Positions 48,289 through 60,400 of a DNA stretch of 64,000 bases are shown piece after piece. Position 1 is the first letter of the stretch. Each line of letters opens with the position of its first letter. The notes below the pieces were generated by a model, which was not told the DNA's origin, did no database searches, and saw only the letters and a list, made by a program, of their open reading frames with translations. Origin of the DNA: Rhyacophila brunnea (lineage: Eukaryota > Arthropoda > Insecta > Trichoptera > Rhyacophilidae); contig JAGYXB010000825.1 of NCBI GenBank assembly GCA_022495005.1, positions 6,014,001-6,078,000 on the forward strand. The letters run 5' to 3'. The position numbers and the translations under genes were made by a program.

Positions 48289-48745
48289 ATTTATTTATTT
48301 TTACATACCGTGAACATTACAAATTATAAATTTAAGACGTTCACAGCATGACATTTAGAAACAAAGAAACAGTGTAAAGAAGAAATAAATATATGCAATT
48401 TCACAAAAACAGTATTAAAAGTAGTGAAAGGTACAAAAATTATAAAACATGGAAGAGCACCGAATGAGCTAATTGGACCCTATTTTAAGAATTTATAAAA
48501 CAACGTCCACCGATACTCATCCTCACGTAATTGAAATATATCAACGTCCAAAGCGATTTGGTTGAACAGAGTTATTGCCCTCCCAATTGGCATCACTAAA
48601 AGCAGGTTAGTTATGCTCCTTGGGAGAACAAACAACTGATGCTCTCGATTTCTAAGATAGTTATCAGGGACACAAGTCAATACTACCAAGAATGGCAGAG
48701 CTCTCATTTACATTACGTAGAAGTCGAAAAAAATACAAGGGCAAA
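48289..48745 (-). pseudogene. LINE 3' end, family A, best-preserved C-terminus
   Basis: Minus-strand open frame 48707-48480 encodes 75 residues ending the reverse transcriptase: MRALPFLVVLTCVPDNYLRN, then GRAITLFNQIALDVDIFQL and DEYRWTLFYKFLK, then stop. The REHQLFVLP...GRAITLFNQI...DIF layout is typical of the very C-terminus of Jockey/CR1-type enzymes. The rest of the element is absent (5' truncation). The 3' region keeps the paired GCTGTGAAC/GTTCACGGT hairpin and a TAAA-rich tail. Confidence 0.8.
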
Positions 48746-49109
48746 TATTGATATATTCTAGCATTTAAATTACAGTATGTAAGCATACTTTCCATGTAGA
48801 CCGAACCTTGGATGTACATGTTTGTCATTACCACACGATTACTACAAGGATCAACTTTTCAGGTTTCAATTAAATGATATGTCTTAAGAGCGAGCGAAAA
48901 CAGTACTCGTGAACACAGAGCATAAGGACTGTGCACACTAGCACGAAAGGTACAACCTTAAAGGGTGCCTAACATTAATTTGTTACACCCAAGTATATGC
49001 ACACATAACGGATAGTACGACAAAGCAAGTTAGGAAATATTTATTTATTCATATATATATAACCAGTATAACCACTCTGCTGTGACTGGTGGGATGGTCA
49101 TGGTTAACT

Positions 49110-49320
49110 AATGGTCTGTTCAGCCCAGAAAGATTCTGATACATAGCCGTCTAGGCGGAGGAAAGTTGAGAGACCCAAATTGCAGTGGTTGGATGGCGTG
49201 GTGAAGGATGCCTGTACAATCGGAATTCCGGATTGGAAGAGGATTGCGGAGGATAGGCCAGACTGAGAACTCGAGAAGTCCAGTACCCACCACTGGATGT
49301 TGCACCACGAGTGATGAGTG
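49110..49320 (+). pseudogene. LINE reverse transcriptase C-terminal fragment (RPKLQWLDGV)
   Basis: In frame: RPKLQWLDGVVKDACTIGIP, DWKRIAEDRPD, stop at about 49268. The RPKxxWxDxVxxDxxxxGxxxWxxxAxDR layout is the usual end of RTE/R2-type LINE enzymes. Upstream frames are degenerate; downstream is only 3' sequence. Confidence 0.7.
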
Positions 49321-49479
49321 ATTAATGACATAACCACATAATTGTTTTAGTGTGAGAAAAGCAATTGCCTGCGACCAAATACGGAGCGCAGATCAATTTA
49401 AAATGAAACAACTTTTAATATGCCATTTTAACTGACAGTAGTATCCTGGTAGTAGACTGGTAGTATCGTAAGCATGTCC

Positions 49480-49775
49480 CTCATAAGGGGATTAACACAC
49501 ATCACAAGTTTACTCCAATAGTAAAAAAGTCGCATGCGGCGCTACTTTACTTCGAAGCTGTTAAATATTTTAAATATGTGGCTGTGTGATGCAACTCGAT
49601 GTAAAATGATGATTGATATACTTAAATGATATAATTAAAAATGATAGAGCAGAATTTAAGAAACACACACTGCCCTTAACTTTAGCGATAGTTAGATGGG
49701 CCCGCCACGGATCCTGGCCTGGGTCCCGCTTTAGGATGTGGGGGCCATAGTCGATAGAACCATTGTGTTGGTTCT
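49480..49775 (+). repeat. Family D LINE 3' region, second copy
   Basis: Shares GATTAACACACATCACAA, AAAAAAGTCGC and GATCCTGGCCTG with 2840-3230 but lacks the coding part. No A tail is obvious. Confidence 0.55.
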
Positions 49776-50789
49776 TGGAATATAAACACAATACATCTGT
49801 TTATTTACCTTAACCAGCAACGCCTTACTCCACAACATTTTCGAAAATCTAATCGGAGATTGAATATTGCTACAAAATAATGACAAAGTTTATGCCTTAT
49901 GCACAACAAATTTAAAATGCTCTTGACCGTCACAAGGTTGGAAACCACTTAAATTAACGATGTGGAATAATGATAAATTATCTAATTAAAGATTAATTAC
50001 ACAATCGTGATATAAATCTGGTTAATAATATAATAACAATTCTCTCCAGTTTCGTGCGATCATGTCATTAAAAACAAATTTAATTAATATCAGCCATTCA
50101 TTGCATTTAATTAAATCGACTGTTCAACGCCAGTCATTGTAAGGTCATTGAAAGATTGATTTATCATAAACGGTCTGATCAGATCAAGTATACCATCGGG
50201 TCAACCATTGCACGAAAGCCTCTCTAATTAGTTGTCTTCTATTTGAAGGTGAGCGACCAGATCGCAATAGATCTCCCTGCAGTGTCAATCAGACAATTCC
50301 AATGTTCAGATAATTAAGCTAATTTCTGAAGAGAAGAAAATCGCCTTCTATTTGGGCCTCTGGTGTTCTCTACATATATTTATAATAGTTGTAATTTGCG
50401 ATACATATTATCATGGAAATTGATTTCTACGAAAACTCTTGTAAGTAGGTACGAAGGGAAATTGTTCAAAGCCATTATGCCGATTCACAAGAAGCTGACA
50501 AATAAAAACCAAAATGATTTTTCATTGATTAACTCTTTGCCGATGTGATAATTTACATGAATTTAAAAAATAAATAGGTTCCTACTACCTAGTGTACTTA
50601 CCTAAGGATAAATTAGTGAATTGGATGAAAAACATTATTAATGTTTGGATCAATTCACTGCGGAATGAATAGAGGCCTTCTCCAAGCTTACTCCATTGTC
50701 ATCCGTCTTGTAAGTTGCGTTTCTACTAATTTCACGTTAGCGTAATTTGCGTGAGTATTATTTTACCCATTCATATATACAGCGAACTA
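49776..50789. other. Gap, no gene seen
   Basis: No domain-bearing frame and no repeat match noticed. Confidence 0.6.
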
Positions 50790-51070
50790 AGAAATAATGG
50801 GAACTGAAATACCTAACGGGTGTGGAGTAACATGCAACCGATCTCGAGTGCAGACGAATTTGGGATAAGCTTAAACACGTGTCAAGAATACGTAATTCTA
50901 AACTTGTCCTTCGTTCTGACAACCGCTCTCGGTTTATGCACTGACGCTCAGATGCACGTCAATAATGTATGGTTGATTTTCGTAGGACACTCACATTCAA
51001 AATCCTGCATCAAAATGTAGTGTATTGAGGTATTATAGCCTATCGGAATTATATTCATTAATCTGTTCTG
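50790..51070 (+). repeat. Dispersed repeat U, copy 2
   Basis: AATACCTAACGGGTGTGGAG, TTAAACACGTGTCAAGAATA, GACAACCGCTCTCGG and CGTAGGACACTCACATT align with 10785-11060. Open frames inside are short and unconvincing. Confidence 0.65.
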
Positions 51071-52197
51071 TGCATACATACTAAATAGTTGGCATAACAG
51101 TTTTGTGAACAAAAATTGCATTCAACAGGAACACATGAAAATTACATATTTAAAAAATAACTTGCTCTCCCGTGAAGACAATATTTTCGGCGTTTCTACC
51201 CACTTACCCGAACACAATAATAAAATTACATTCGTATAATATTGTGTAATAATTACACAATAAAATTGCAAGGTTTTGAGTAAATAATCCAATTCAATGT
51301 AGAAAGGTCTTATCTTTATAATTCAATAAAAAATAATCAAAATTCAACGGATCAAAAAATCAAATAACCCTTTTTGGGATTAATCATTAATTCAATCATA
51401 AACGGGAATGTCGTGAGTCGCGTTGCGTTGCTAAGTTCATTTTAACTAAATAAGAAATAAACACAACTTCAAAAATCAAGGCTTTAACATTAAAATTCGA
51501 ATTTTCAAACGCCAACATCTTAGAACAATGTATTTTGCGTTGTTTGCCTATAGAACTAGGGTATCGGTATGTTATTCAGTCAAATATGAAGAGTTACTTT
51601 ACAACAAGAGATATTGATTCAAGACTGGTTTTCTCGACTTCAGTGAACCATTTTCAACTGATACACACAATCTTACAACTATTATTTATATTTATACTAA
51701 GTACTAACAGATTTAAATACAAAGATTATTCATTGAAGACATAGAATATATTTTGTTAAATACAGTATTCTAAGAACTTCTCTATTCAAAGATAAGCCAA
51801 TTAAATTTACTTAACTTCACAGAATACATTAATATAATCGTAGTTAGCTACTTCAAGTTGAATAAAATTATAATTGATAATTGAAGATAATGCAAGCATT
51901 GATATATAATCACTACTCCATACAATGTGTAACAGAAAAATTAGTATAACACGGTTATCACTCGGAACAATTCCACAAATAAAGCGATTATATGCAATCA
52001 TTGATATAAAAACATAACGTGAAAATGTAATATTCCTTGATTTTGTATGTTAATATATCTCCATCTCTCATATTAGGTACAATATTAAGACAATTATATC
52101 AATGTCACTAATAATTATTGTATTCGTACTCCTCAGCACGGTTATTAAACTAACAATGCATATATAGATTATACACAGTGTAACAGAAAAGGCAATA
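51071..52197. other. Gap, no gene seen
   Basis: AT-rich sequence up to the Helitron 5' end. Nothing recognised. Confidence 0.6.
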
Positions 52198-54072
52198 TCT
52201 CTATATATATAAAAATCTCGTGTCACGATGTTTGTGGTCGAACTCCTCCGAAATGGCTCGACCGATTTTTATGATTTTTTTTACGTATATTTTTTAGGTA
52301 TGAGAATAGGTCAACAAGTATATTTCATACCGCTAGGTGATTAGGGTATCTCTATCCAGAAAACTTTTCTTTTATTTTTTTGACAATTTTTTTTTTGTAT
52401 TTTTTTTAATATTTGGCATAAAAAAATACTTATAACCCCAAATTTTCACTTTCCTACCCCCACCCTCACATTTTTTAATTGCGATTTTATTATTTTTGTA
52501 TGAACAAATTTAACCGTCGTTCGTATTTCAAACAGAACGAAATTATTTATGTTGTTAAATGACAGATGGCGCTACGTCCGAAAAGAATTCAAGAGAAGCG
52601 TCGCGTCATTTTAACATTTCATTCGGCATATCACAACGCAGTGCGTGCAAAATTTTGTACGATTTATTTTAATTTATCTATTTTTATGTGAGTGTATTAC
52701 AGTGCACAATGCCAGCAAGACGCAAGAGGGGCCATTTGGGCCGTCGAACGAATAAAGCAACAATCATGCAAAATAGTAGAGCAGAAAGAACAGACGAACA
52801 AATCCAACAAGATAACAAAAACGTGCGTGTAAGCATGTCGCAATTGCGTACATCTCAATCACAAGAGACACGAGCTGAACGAAATCAACAACGACAATTG
52901 GAACGGAGCCAAGCGCGCCGGTTCGTAGTTAACACACGCAGAGCAAATGACCGACAACGCCAACAAGTACATCGAACATTTACATCGCTTCGTTCCTTCG
53001 TCTCGCATTCGAGTACGAGCCAGATTTGAATATTCCGCTCATCCAAAAGTGCTGATTGGTGCTATGGACAAAGAATGTCGCCATTGTCATGCGCTCAAAT
53101 TCAAACATGAGTCAGCCGGGATGTGTTGCGCATCAGGAAAAGTGCAACAACCAGAAATTCAGATACCACTAGAACCATTGAACGGCTTGCTCATCGGCAC
53201 GGTTCCAGATTTAAACCTGTTTCTGAAGTCCATTCGCACATTCAATTCATGCTTCCAAATGACTTCGTCCGGAGCAACAGAAATAGTTCACAATACTGCG
53301 GCAAATGGTCAACAATTCCATTGTACGTTCAAAATCAAAGGTCAAGTATACCAAAAAGTAGGCTCATTGCTGCCAATGCCAAACGAACCACATATATTTT
53401 TACAAATCTACTTCATGGGCGCGGCGGTGAGGACATCAATCATGTGGATGCACGTTGCGGCTACAATAGCCTCGATTCGCCTAATGCCAGGCGCATCGTC
53501 GGCGAACTGGACGCCCTGTTGAATGAGCACAATGAATTATTGAAATTCTACAAAGCACACATGCACGAATTGCAAAGTGACAATCACGCTATTGTCATCA
53601 ATCCTGATAAAACACTAGCTGGAGAGCATGTACGTCGATTAAATGCGACTGTTGTTGACGACATTGCTGGAATCATGGATGGCGACCGCACATCGACGCG
53701 AGAAATCGTGATTCGAAGAAGAAACAATAATCTGGAGTTCATCGCTGACACACACCGTTTATACGACGCTCTCCAATATCCGCTAATTTTCTGGAAGGGA
53801 CAAGACGGATATTGCATAAACATTAAACAACGAGATCCTGTCACAGGTAATTCATTCATTATGAACATCATTACTCATTTTGAATTGAGAAAATGAATGG
53901 TTGATGTTTTTTTGTTTTTATCGGCGGTCATCGTCTACAGCGCTCTATTCCTCTTTCTGTCATAGATCCCATCCCCACACACTTACGATACATTCGTTAT
54001 TTTTTATTTAACAACCAAAATATTCACTAGAAATAATTTATATGGCAGAACAGCGTTTGCCGGGTCAGCTAG
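52198..54072 (+). mobile_element. Helitron, internally deleted
   Basis: The 5' end is TC (TCTCTATATATATAAAAATC) preceded by A, and the 3' end is CTAG followed by T, as expected for Helitron insertion between A and T without duplication. Just before the end, GGCAGAACAGCGTTTGCC can form the usual terminal hairpin, followed by GGGTCAGCTAG. The 1875-bp element keeps only the N-terminal coding part, so the Rep/helicase region has been lost by deletion. Such a copy could only have moved with help from a full-length relative. Confidence 0.93.
52709..53896 (+). pseudogene. Helitron replicase-helicase, N-terminal part only
   Basis: Starts at MPARRKRGHLGRRTNK, a basic, glutamine-rich leader seen in many arthropod Helitron proteins. 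The frame changes near 52965-53025 and again near 53410-53430. The middle block contains CRHCHALKFKHESAGMCC, a Cys/His zinc-finger-like motif, and YSAHPKVLIGAMD. The last block contains ARCGYNSLDSPNARRIVGEL and LIFWKGQDGYCINI, then ends at ITHFELRK. The Rep (HUH) and helicase domains that should follow are absent. About 390 codons remain of a protein that is normally well over 1000. It cannot be functional. Confidence 0.9.
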
Positions 54073-54909
54073 TATTATATAAAAATGTAATAAATATTAC
54101 TAACATAATATTCAAAGAAATGAAAAGTAATATTCCCAGTTCGTTCCTGATTATTTGTGAATGCCATAAACAGTGTTTTTGAAAATCCCTTGGAATCACT
54201 ATTCCATGCACAGAAATTAAGCTTTACAGCCCTTGTAAATACGGCTGATATTCGGCAATCCATGATAACGGTCTTAACGCATTATACCTACTAGTAAATA
54301 TTATAAGGTGATATTCGCAGTATTTTCTTTTGTGGTACAGTTTTAAAATGGCATTTGTATGGAAACTACTTATCTAAGTAATATATCAATGTATGTAATA
54401 AAACATTGTCACGTTTTAACTGTGTTACTTAACGAAATTTGACAGCTGGCGGTCATGGGCAACCGTGTTAAAAAAATATCACGCCAAGTTAACTGTTTGA
54501 ATACGACGAATCATATTTATCACTCTCTTTAATGATTTTGGAGTTAATGGAGCTATGTTGGAATAACACTGCTGATCATTATTAAATTATGTGGAATAAT
54601 GGTGTTGAGTTTTATTTTACTTAAATCGATATCTTTCCGTAAAGAATTGACAGTTAACACCATTTAAATGATGAGAGATGGTAGGTATTATTAATTTGAT
54701 TACCTTGCATTATTATGAGCCGCACAAAAGTATCTTATACGAACCTACATAAATTATTATCTAGATTCTAGATAATGATACCCCGGAAACAATGACATTA
54801 TTAATGAACAACGCATTCAGTGTAGTAGCTAGCAAGTAAATTCGCGCATAGCGACATTCACACATGTATAGGTAGACGTCACGCAATTTCCATTATGCGA
54901 TATCACGCA
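54073..54909. other. Gap, no gene seen
   Basis: AT-rich flank of the Helitron. A short palindrome ATCTAGATTCTAGAT lies near 54760. Confidence 0.6.
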
Positions 54910-55095
54910 TCTGGAATTTATAGCAATACCACCTTTATTGTAGTGGCGTTAGAACAGTGTTTCTAGTGTCAATGTCAGTGTCATGAACCGAACCATTCGG
55001 CAGACCCGACAACAAGCATCGGGAATTTATAGGAATATCACCTTTATTGTAAATGGCGTTAAAACAGATTATGCCATTCGGCAGACCCGAAAAAA
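54910..55095 (+). repeat. Imperfect tandem duplication of about 80-100 bp
   Basis: The unit GGAATTTATAG.AATA.CACC, TTTATTGTA, GGCGTTA.AACAG and CCATTCGGCAGACCCGA occurs twice. The first unit has a 30-bp extra segment before the CCATTCGG part. The open frames across it follow the duplication and are not credible genes. Confidence 0.75.
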
Positions 55096-55550
55096 AAGTG
55101 AGTGTCATTTTTTTTCCAGATGCTACGTCCGTATTAATGGCATTGCCCGGAAATCACAATTTCTTATCCAATATTGATACATACCTACTCAGTAACCACC
55201 CGCTTGGATCTATAATTAATAGTCTATTTTCAATCTCCATCTCCGCTCCGATCCAGCTATTAATAAGAGGATCAATGCACTGGCTATCGTTCAAAACAGA
55301 TGTTTGAACACATCCCAGTTTGTTTGAACATAGTAAATATTATTATTTTTCCTGATCCCATCAAGAAACATCACATGTTTCCTGCAATAGTCACATTGTG
55401 TATTGGTAGGTATATTTATTGTGTTTGACCTATTTGATAGCAGTATTAATGTTGAAGTAATTTTTATTATATGCGGACGTAAGTAGTACATAGTGTAATT
55501 TTCTAGATTGTTCACTTACCGCTTTTCTTATTTTCTTCTAGATTCCGTTA

Positions 55551-56030
55551 AGCTAAGGCCATATAGGCAGGTGCCTTGCTTGGTGGCTACGTGCTAGGTG
55601 ACATATCCTAGCGAATGGACGCACACTATACTATCGTAATGGCCACACTGCACGTTACGTGATTATTAGTCACCTAGTGAGTCTCCCGGCGAACAAACGT
55701 GTGGTAATTTTTATTGTGTCACCTAGTGATTTTGCAAGATGGCAGATGGTTCTTCAGTATGACAAACGTCAAACACCGTATATTTTGAGGTTATGAATAA
55801 TGACGCATGGGATGAATTGACATTATGCAACCAACAAGTTCGAATTTGAGACTTTCGAAATTTTAAACTTAAATTCTATGTGAGAAGTAGTTTTCTGGTT
55901 AGGTTTGAGAGTGACATATCGTTGTTGATTTGAGCGCTCCCGAATGTCAAATGAATTTGTACCGTGGCAGTAGTGTTTTTAGTAGACAAGCATAGCACCT
56001 AGCTCAGCACCTACCTATGTGGCCGAAGCC
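55551..56030. mobile_element. PIF/Harbinger-type miniature element (GGCCATATAGG family)
   Basis: Imperfect inverted repeats, AGCTAAGGCCATATAGGCAG at the left against GGCCACATAGGTAGGTGC read in reverse at the right. TTA flanks both sides (55548-55550, 56031-56033). 480 bp, no transposase. Several CACCTAG/CTAGGTG motifs recur inside near both ends. Confidence 0.75.
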
Positions 56031-56479
56031 TTATGGATACCTCGCAATTTCTGTCAATGTTTCGTTAAGAACTTTGGCATGCAAACTGCTCTACCTGATG
56101 CTAAGTTAAAGCGAATTTGTGTCGGCTGAGAAGAATGCCATATTGAAAACAATTCGTCTAAATATATCGGGTAGGTATTGCTAATTTCGATTCGGCCAGG
56201 GTCTATGAAACCATCTTGCAAAAACCCTGGAAAATTCTTTGTAGCGGTGGTGGTGATTCTGGTGAATATTTTAACGTATTCATTGGGAAATTGAAACTGC
56301 AATATAGATCGCATATATATATATAGAGCCGCATTTTTTGTAGTTTTCCCGTGGAAAAAGAAATGTCGCATGTGACTGAACTTCTGAGCATACAATGCTG
56401 CAGAATTATGGTCTAATTAATACCTATACTAACTTATATGACTGCAATCACTTTATCTGAAAGGCATGAATCATTGTTA

Positions 56480-56867
56480 CGCTCCTTTCACATTAAACGG
56501 TTGCGACCGTACGGCAAAAAATCAAACGGCGACATTATTTTAGTGGCGTGAAGAAGAGGCCCTTTTCACATTATGTACACGGCGACGGTTATAAACCGAA
56601 ATGGCGCCGTATAGCATCCGTCCATTGCCACTGTCTGCACGGCGGCCGGACGGTCACCGATGACACAGTGGTGTACATGACCTAATGCACACGTTCTAGA
56701 CGGTTTCAAATCGTACAAACAAACAACGCTCACAAACTGAGCTAGTGACGAAAAAAGACGTGCATAAACCATATTATAGTGATAAAAGAAGAACTTGTTG
56801 CCGATTCGGATTTTTACCGTTCGATTTTTTTCCCGTTCAGTCAAAACCGTATCATGTGAAAGGAGGG
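56480..56867. mobile_element. PIF/Harbinger-type miniature element (CTCCTTTCACA family)
   Basis: Left end CGCTCCTTTCACATTAAACG, right end read in reverse CCCTCCTTTCACATGATACG. TTA on both sides (56477-56479, 56868-56870). 388 bp, no transposase. It lies only about 450 bp from the preceding TTA-type element. Confidence 0.8.
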
Positions 56868-57387
56868 TTATTTGTCACCATTCTTTGCTTACTTACATAC
56901 AATATCTCCGAGCGAAAGGAAGATGGCCATAAGTCTTAAAAATCGAAAAATGCGTTAAATATGCAGAATTAATCATAGTAAGTACCTACGTACATATATG
57001 CACACATGAGAAAATTGGCAAGTCGAATCAACGCCTCTGCATTTACTAAATTACACACACAAACATTTGAATATCCATACAAAACAGATAAAGCAATCAA
57101 TAAACAAACATGTCGGTAATAGCATAATTTTACTTCGTCCTTCCTCGTTTCAAAAAAACGTATCTAATATTGATATTTATGGTATTTTAAATCGTGTCCG
57201 GAAACTTGTCCGTATGCAGTACGCCGTATCACACTTCACCGTGAAATGTCGTATCGGGAATATAATATGGCCGTTTATTAAAGACCGTCCAACCTCTTTG
57301 GGTCGTATAGTACTGACATAAAATTCGTGTCTAAATAAATCACGGTTCTTGTCGGTTTACACTTTACAGGAAGCCGGCAACGAACAA

Positions 57388-57441
57388 TTTTTTAAAATAG
57401 CCGATATACTGTATTATTTGTTAGGTTAGATTAGGTTAGGT
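57388..57441. repeat. Half copy of the telomere-repeat foldback element
   Basis: TTTTTTAAAATAGCCGATAT, then ACTGTATTATTTG, then TTAGGTTAGATTAGGTTAGG. This matches the inner part of the left arm of 39912-40130 plus the beginning of its repeat loop. The outer arm and the whole right half are missing. Confidence 0.7.
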
Positions 57442-57539
57442 TTTCATTCTGAGAATTCATGAATTTTGCCAAAATAAGCTATGAAAATTTAATTAATGTT
57501 CAAATTGAATCTAATAAAATTGGAGACCGTATAGTATAC

Positions 57540-58353
57540 CAGTGGAGGTTGGCGTTTAAGATCCGACATAAATAGTGCACATTAAACTTTGTCAGTCATT
57601 CGTATATGTTTTTAAAGGCTACAATTTACAAATGGTGTTTTTAAAAAAATCAAATAAACCGTGCCTAACCAAACCATAATAGTTTTGGTACGTTATGGGC
57701 GATTCGACTAAATAGTGCACCTTTTTCATTCATTTATTTATTTGTATTCGTTGAATTAAGAATACATATTACATAAATAATCCACAATAAACTTTGTCAG
57801 TCATACGTATTTGTTTTCATTGAACTGCGTCTATAATTTACAGATGATGTTAGTTATTTTTTTTTTATTCATTAAGCCCCGCGTAAACCAAACCCAAAGT
57901 AGATAAAAATGTTATTCTATCTATAAAATATCCAAAATTATGCATGGTTTTTGGCATAATTTTAGATATTCTATAGAAAAACGATTATATTTTGACTATT
58001 ATCTATTATCGTTTTTAACCTCGTATGCAAGAGGACGCCAGTGGCGAAGGGTAGAGATAGGCTATGGAGATGCGACATAAATAGTGCACAACTCAACGTC
58101 GGCAGACATACTTGTTTGTTTTCATTGAATTCAGAATACAAATTTATCGCAGATGGTTTGTAAAATTCGATTTAACCCTGCCTAAACCAAACCATAATAG
58201 ATTAAAAATATTCTTTTATCTATAAAATATCTAAAATTATATATCAGGGTTTATTCTAATTTGTGTTCTTATGTCAATGAAGTATGACTGACAAAGTTTA
58301 TTGTGGATTATTTATGTCGGATCTTAACAGCCTACCTCCACCCTTCGCCACTG
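57540..58353. mobile_element. CAGTGG-ended composite element flanked by GTATAC
   Basis: The left end is CAGTGGAGGTTGGCGTTTAAG and the right end read in reverse is CAGTGGCGAAGGGTGGAGG. Both continue with (G)TTAAGATCCGACATAAAT. GTATAC directly abuts both ends (57534-57539, 58354-58359). A second, inward CAGTGGCGAAGGGT end at 58039 makes the right 315 bp a complete element by itself, so either one element inserted in another or a partial duplication has occurred. No coding capacity. Confidence 0.65.
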
Positions 58354-58359
58354 GTATAC

Positions 58360-59631
58360 GGTCATCTCTTTCCGATAAGAAAGCTCACGGCGAACTGTGC
58401 CACGGTTAAATGTTTTACGTACAATTTACATGTAACCATTTTAAATAAGTACCTATAGTGCAGCAGCATTGTACTTGAACAAATTAACACATAGGTAAAT
58501 AGATTAAGCCCACTATTTTGTATGGATTATTTTAGTTTTAACCCCCCGGATCGAGTTCATACGAGTATATAATAATATTATGTTGTAGGTACTAACTAGT
58601 ACACTAATAAATTTGGAGCTTCGCAATGGTCTACCTACACGGAGAATGGATAGCACAAGATGTTTTTTTTTAATATTAATTATGTATACTTACATAGAAA
58701 ACACTCATTCTGACTGATTATTATGGCAACATTTTGTATAATAATATTATTTTCTCCGAAATGTTTTTATAGAGACTATGTTACTATTAAACAAACAAAT
58801 AGAAAACAGGTTTGACCTACTGGGAATAATACACCGGTTACACGTGCATGGATTTACTGTTGACAGTAAGTATTATCGCGGCCATAACAAAAATAATTAC
58901 AAGATAAAAAAGAACTTTTTATAATACAACGTTTTTAAATTTTCTGTTGAATCTTATAAACTTGACTTGACTAGCTCAAACAATCAAAAAAAATGTATAT
59001 GATAGAAATAATACTGAAACGTCATTTTGACATTTCATATTGATTTCCATAGTAACGCACGTATATATTAATAATTTAGTTGCTAGGACCCCAGACCCCC
59101 TAGCAACCAATAATAGTGGATTAGATTACGGATTTCTTCCGAAATAACTTTTCATACAAAACCGAATTAACTGGAAATAAATTCAATTCTACTTAAAGAT
59201 GGCTAAAAGTATTAAAAGAATGCATTGGCATCGTGTTCTGATATATTCTAAAAGTTTTAAATATCTACCTAGTCGGGAAGTTAGTTAAAAATCGATAGCA
59301 AGATTTGTACTGGATAAACAACCACTGGACAAATAAGAATACGTCCCAATAAAAACGTTGTAAAATGTATGGGTAAACATGTATTATCCTGCAGTTGGCA
59401 AGATTGCATGCATGAATTTAAAAAGTTTGGAAGCTTCTGAATTTTCATGCGACAGTAGGTTTATTTCGATCTGCGCCTGCGCAGTAGAACGATAGTGGTG
59501 AAACTGCCGGCAAAAAAACGAACTACGAACGAATTTTCAGGTTGACCGTTCACTACCTGTCAAATAGTACGACAATGTTCGTTTAAATGTTGAAAATGTG
59601 TCACGGGATGGGAGCATCAGTCTGATAGCAT
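58360..59631. other. Gap with one short stem-loop
   Basis: Only the stem-loop at 59079 stands out; no gene. Confidence 0.6.
59079..59107. repeat. Short perfect stem-loop
   Basis: GTTGCTAGG and CCTAGCAAC pair perfectly around an 11-base C-rich loop. No T run follows, so it is not a terminator-like structure. Significance unknown. Confidence 0.7.
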
Positions 59632-59850
59632 GTTTTTTTTCGACCATGTCCGATCCTATTAGGATCATAAGGGCCTCCACAGAGTAGAGGTTTGTATTAA
59701 CATATTTTTGTTTTTTACGAGAAATGGATGTCAGCCACTTGCTCAACCTATTAGGTATAAAAACAATATGTGTACTTGCCAGATTCAGGATTCGAACCTG
59801 AGACCCACGGCGTGATAGTCCAACGCTTAAGCCGCGCGGCCACCGTGGGT
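59632..59850 (-). mobile_element. tRNA-derived SINE, full-length copy
   Basis: Same family as 45350-45580, minus strand. The head at 59850-59770 has GGCCGCGCGGCTTAAGCG and GGTTCGAATCC. The tail has GATCCTAATAGGATCGGACA, then TGGTCG and A8. The head end directly abuts the family A LINE tail at 59851. Confidence 0.88.
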
Positions 59851-60400
59851 GTCTTATGGTGGAGAGGGTTCAGAAGAAATTCTTGAGACTCCTTTATTTG
59901 AGGTTGTACGGATACTATCCGTGGCTTTATCCAACTGACTTTCTCTTAGGCATGCTTACATACTTTTCGACTTATACGAGGTATAAATGAGAACTCTGCC
60001 ATTCTGGGCAGTGTTGACCTGTGTGTCCCTGATAACTATCTTAGAAATAGAGAACATCAGTTGTTTATTCTCCCAAGGTGCAGAACCAACCTGCCACTGG
60101 TAATGCCAATTGGGAGGGCGATAACTATGTTCAACGAAATTGCTTCGGGTGTTGATATATTCCACCTACCTGAGGATGAGTATAGGTGGACGTGGTTTTA
60201 TAAATTTTTAAAATAGGGTCTGCTTAACTCATCCGGTGTATTTCCATGTACCTACCTATATAATTAATATTTTTGTATGTACATATTTCTACTGTTTAAT
60301 AACATACTATCTATCTCTTTTTTTATGTCATGTTGTGAACGTCTTAAACTTATAATTTGTAATGTCCACAATATGTAAAAATAAATAAATAAATTGAATT
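59851..60400 (+). pseudogene. LINE 3' end, family A, longest coding copy
   Basis: Starts in VERVQKKFLRLLYLRLYGYY, a typical stretch after the reverse transcriptase core, runs through LLGMLTYFSTYTRY, is frameshifted near 59990-60030, and ends with GVDIF...EYRWTWFYKFLK at 60216. The 3' untranslated region ends in AAATAAATAAATAAATTG. Its 5' side abuts a minus-strand SINE at 59632-59850. Confidence 0.8.

Noticed and set aside
53584..53871. 95-codon minus-strand frame
   Set aside because: Antisense shadow of the Helitron N-terminal block.
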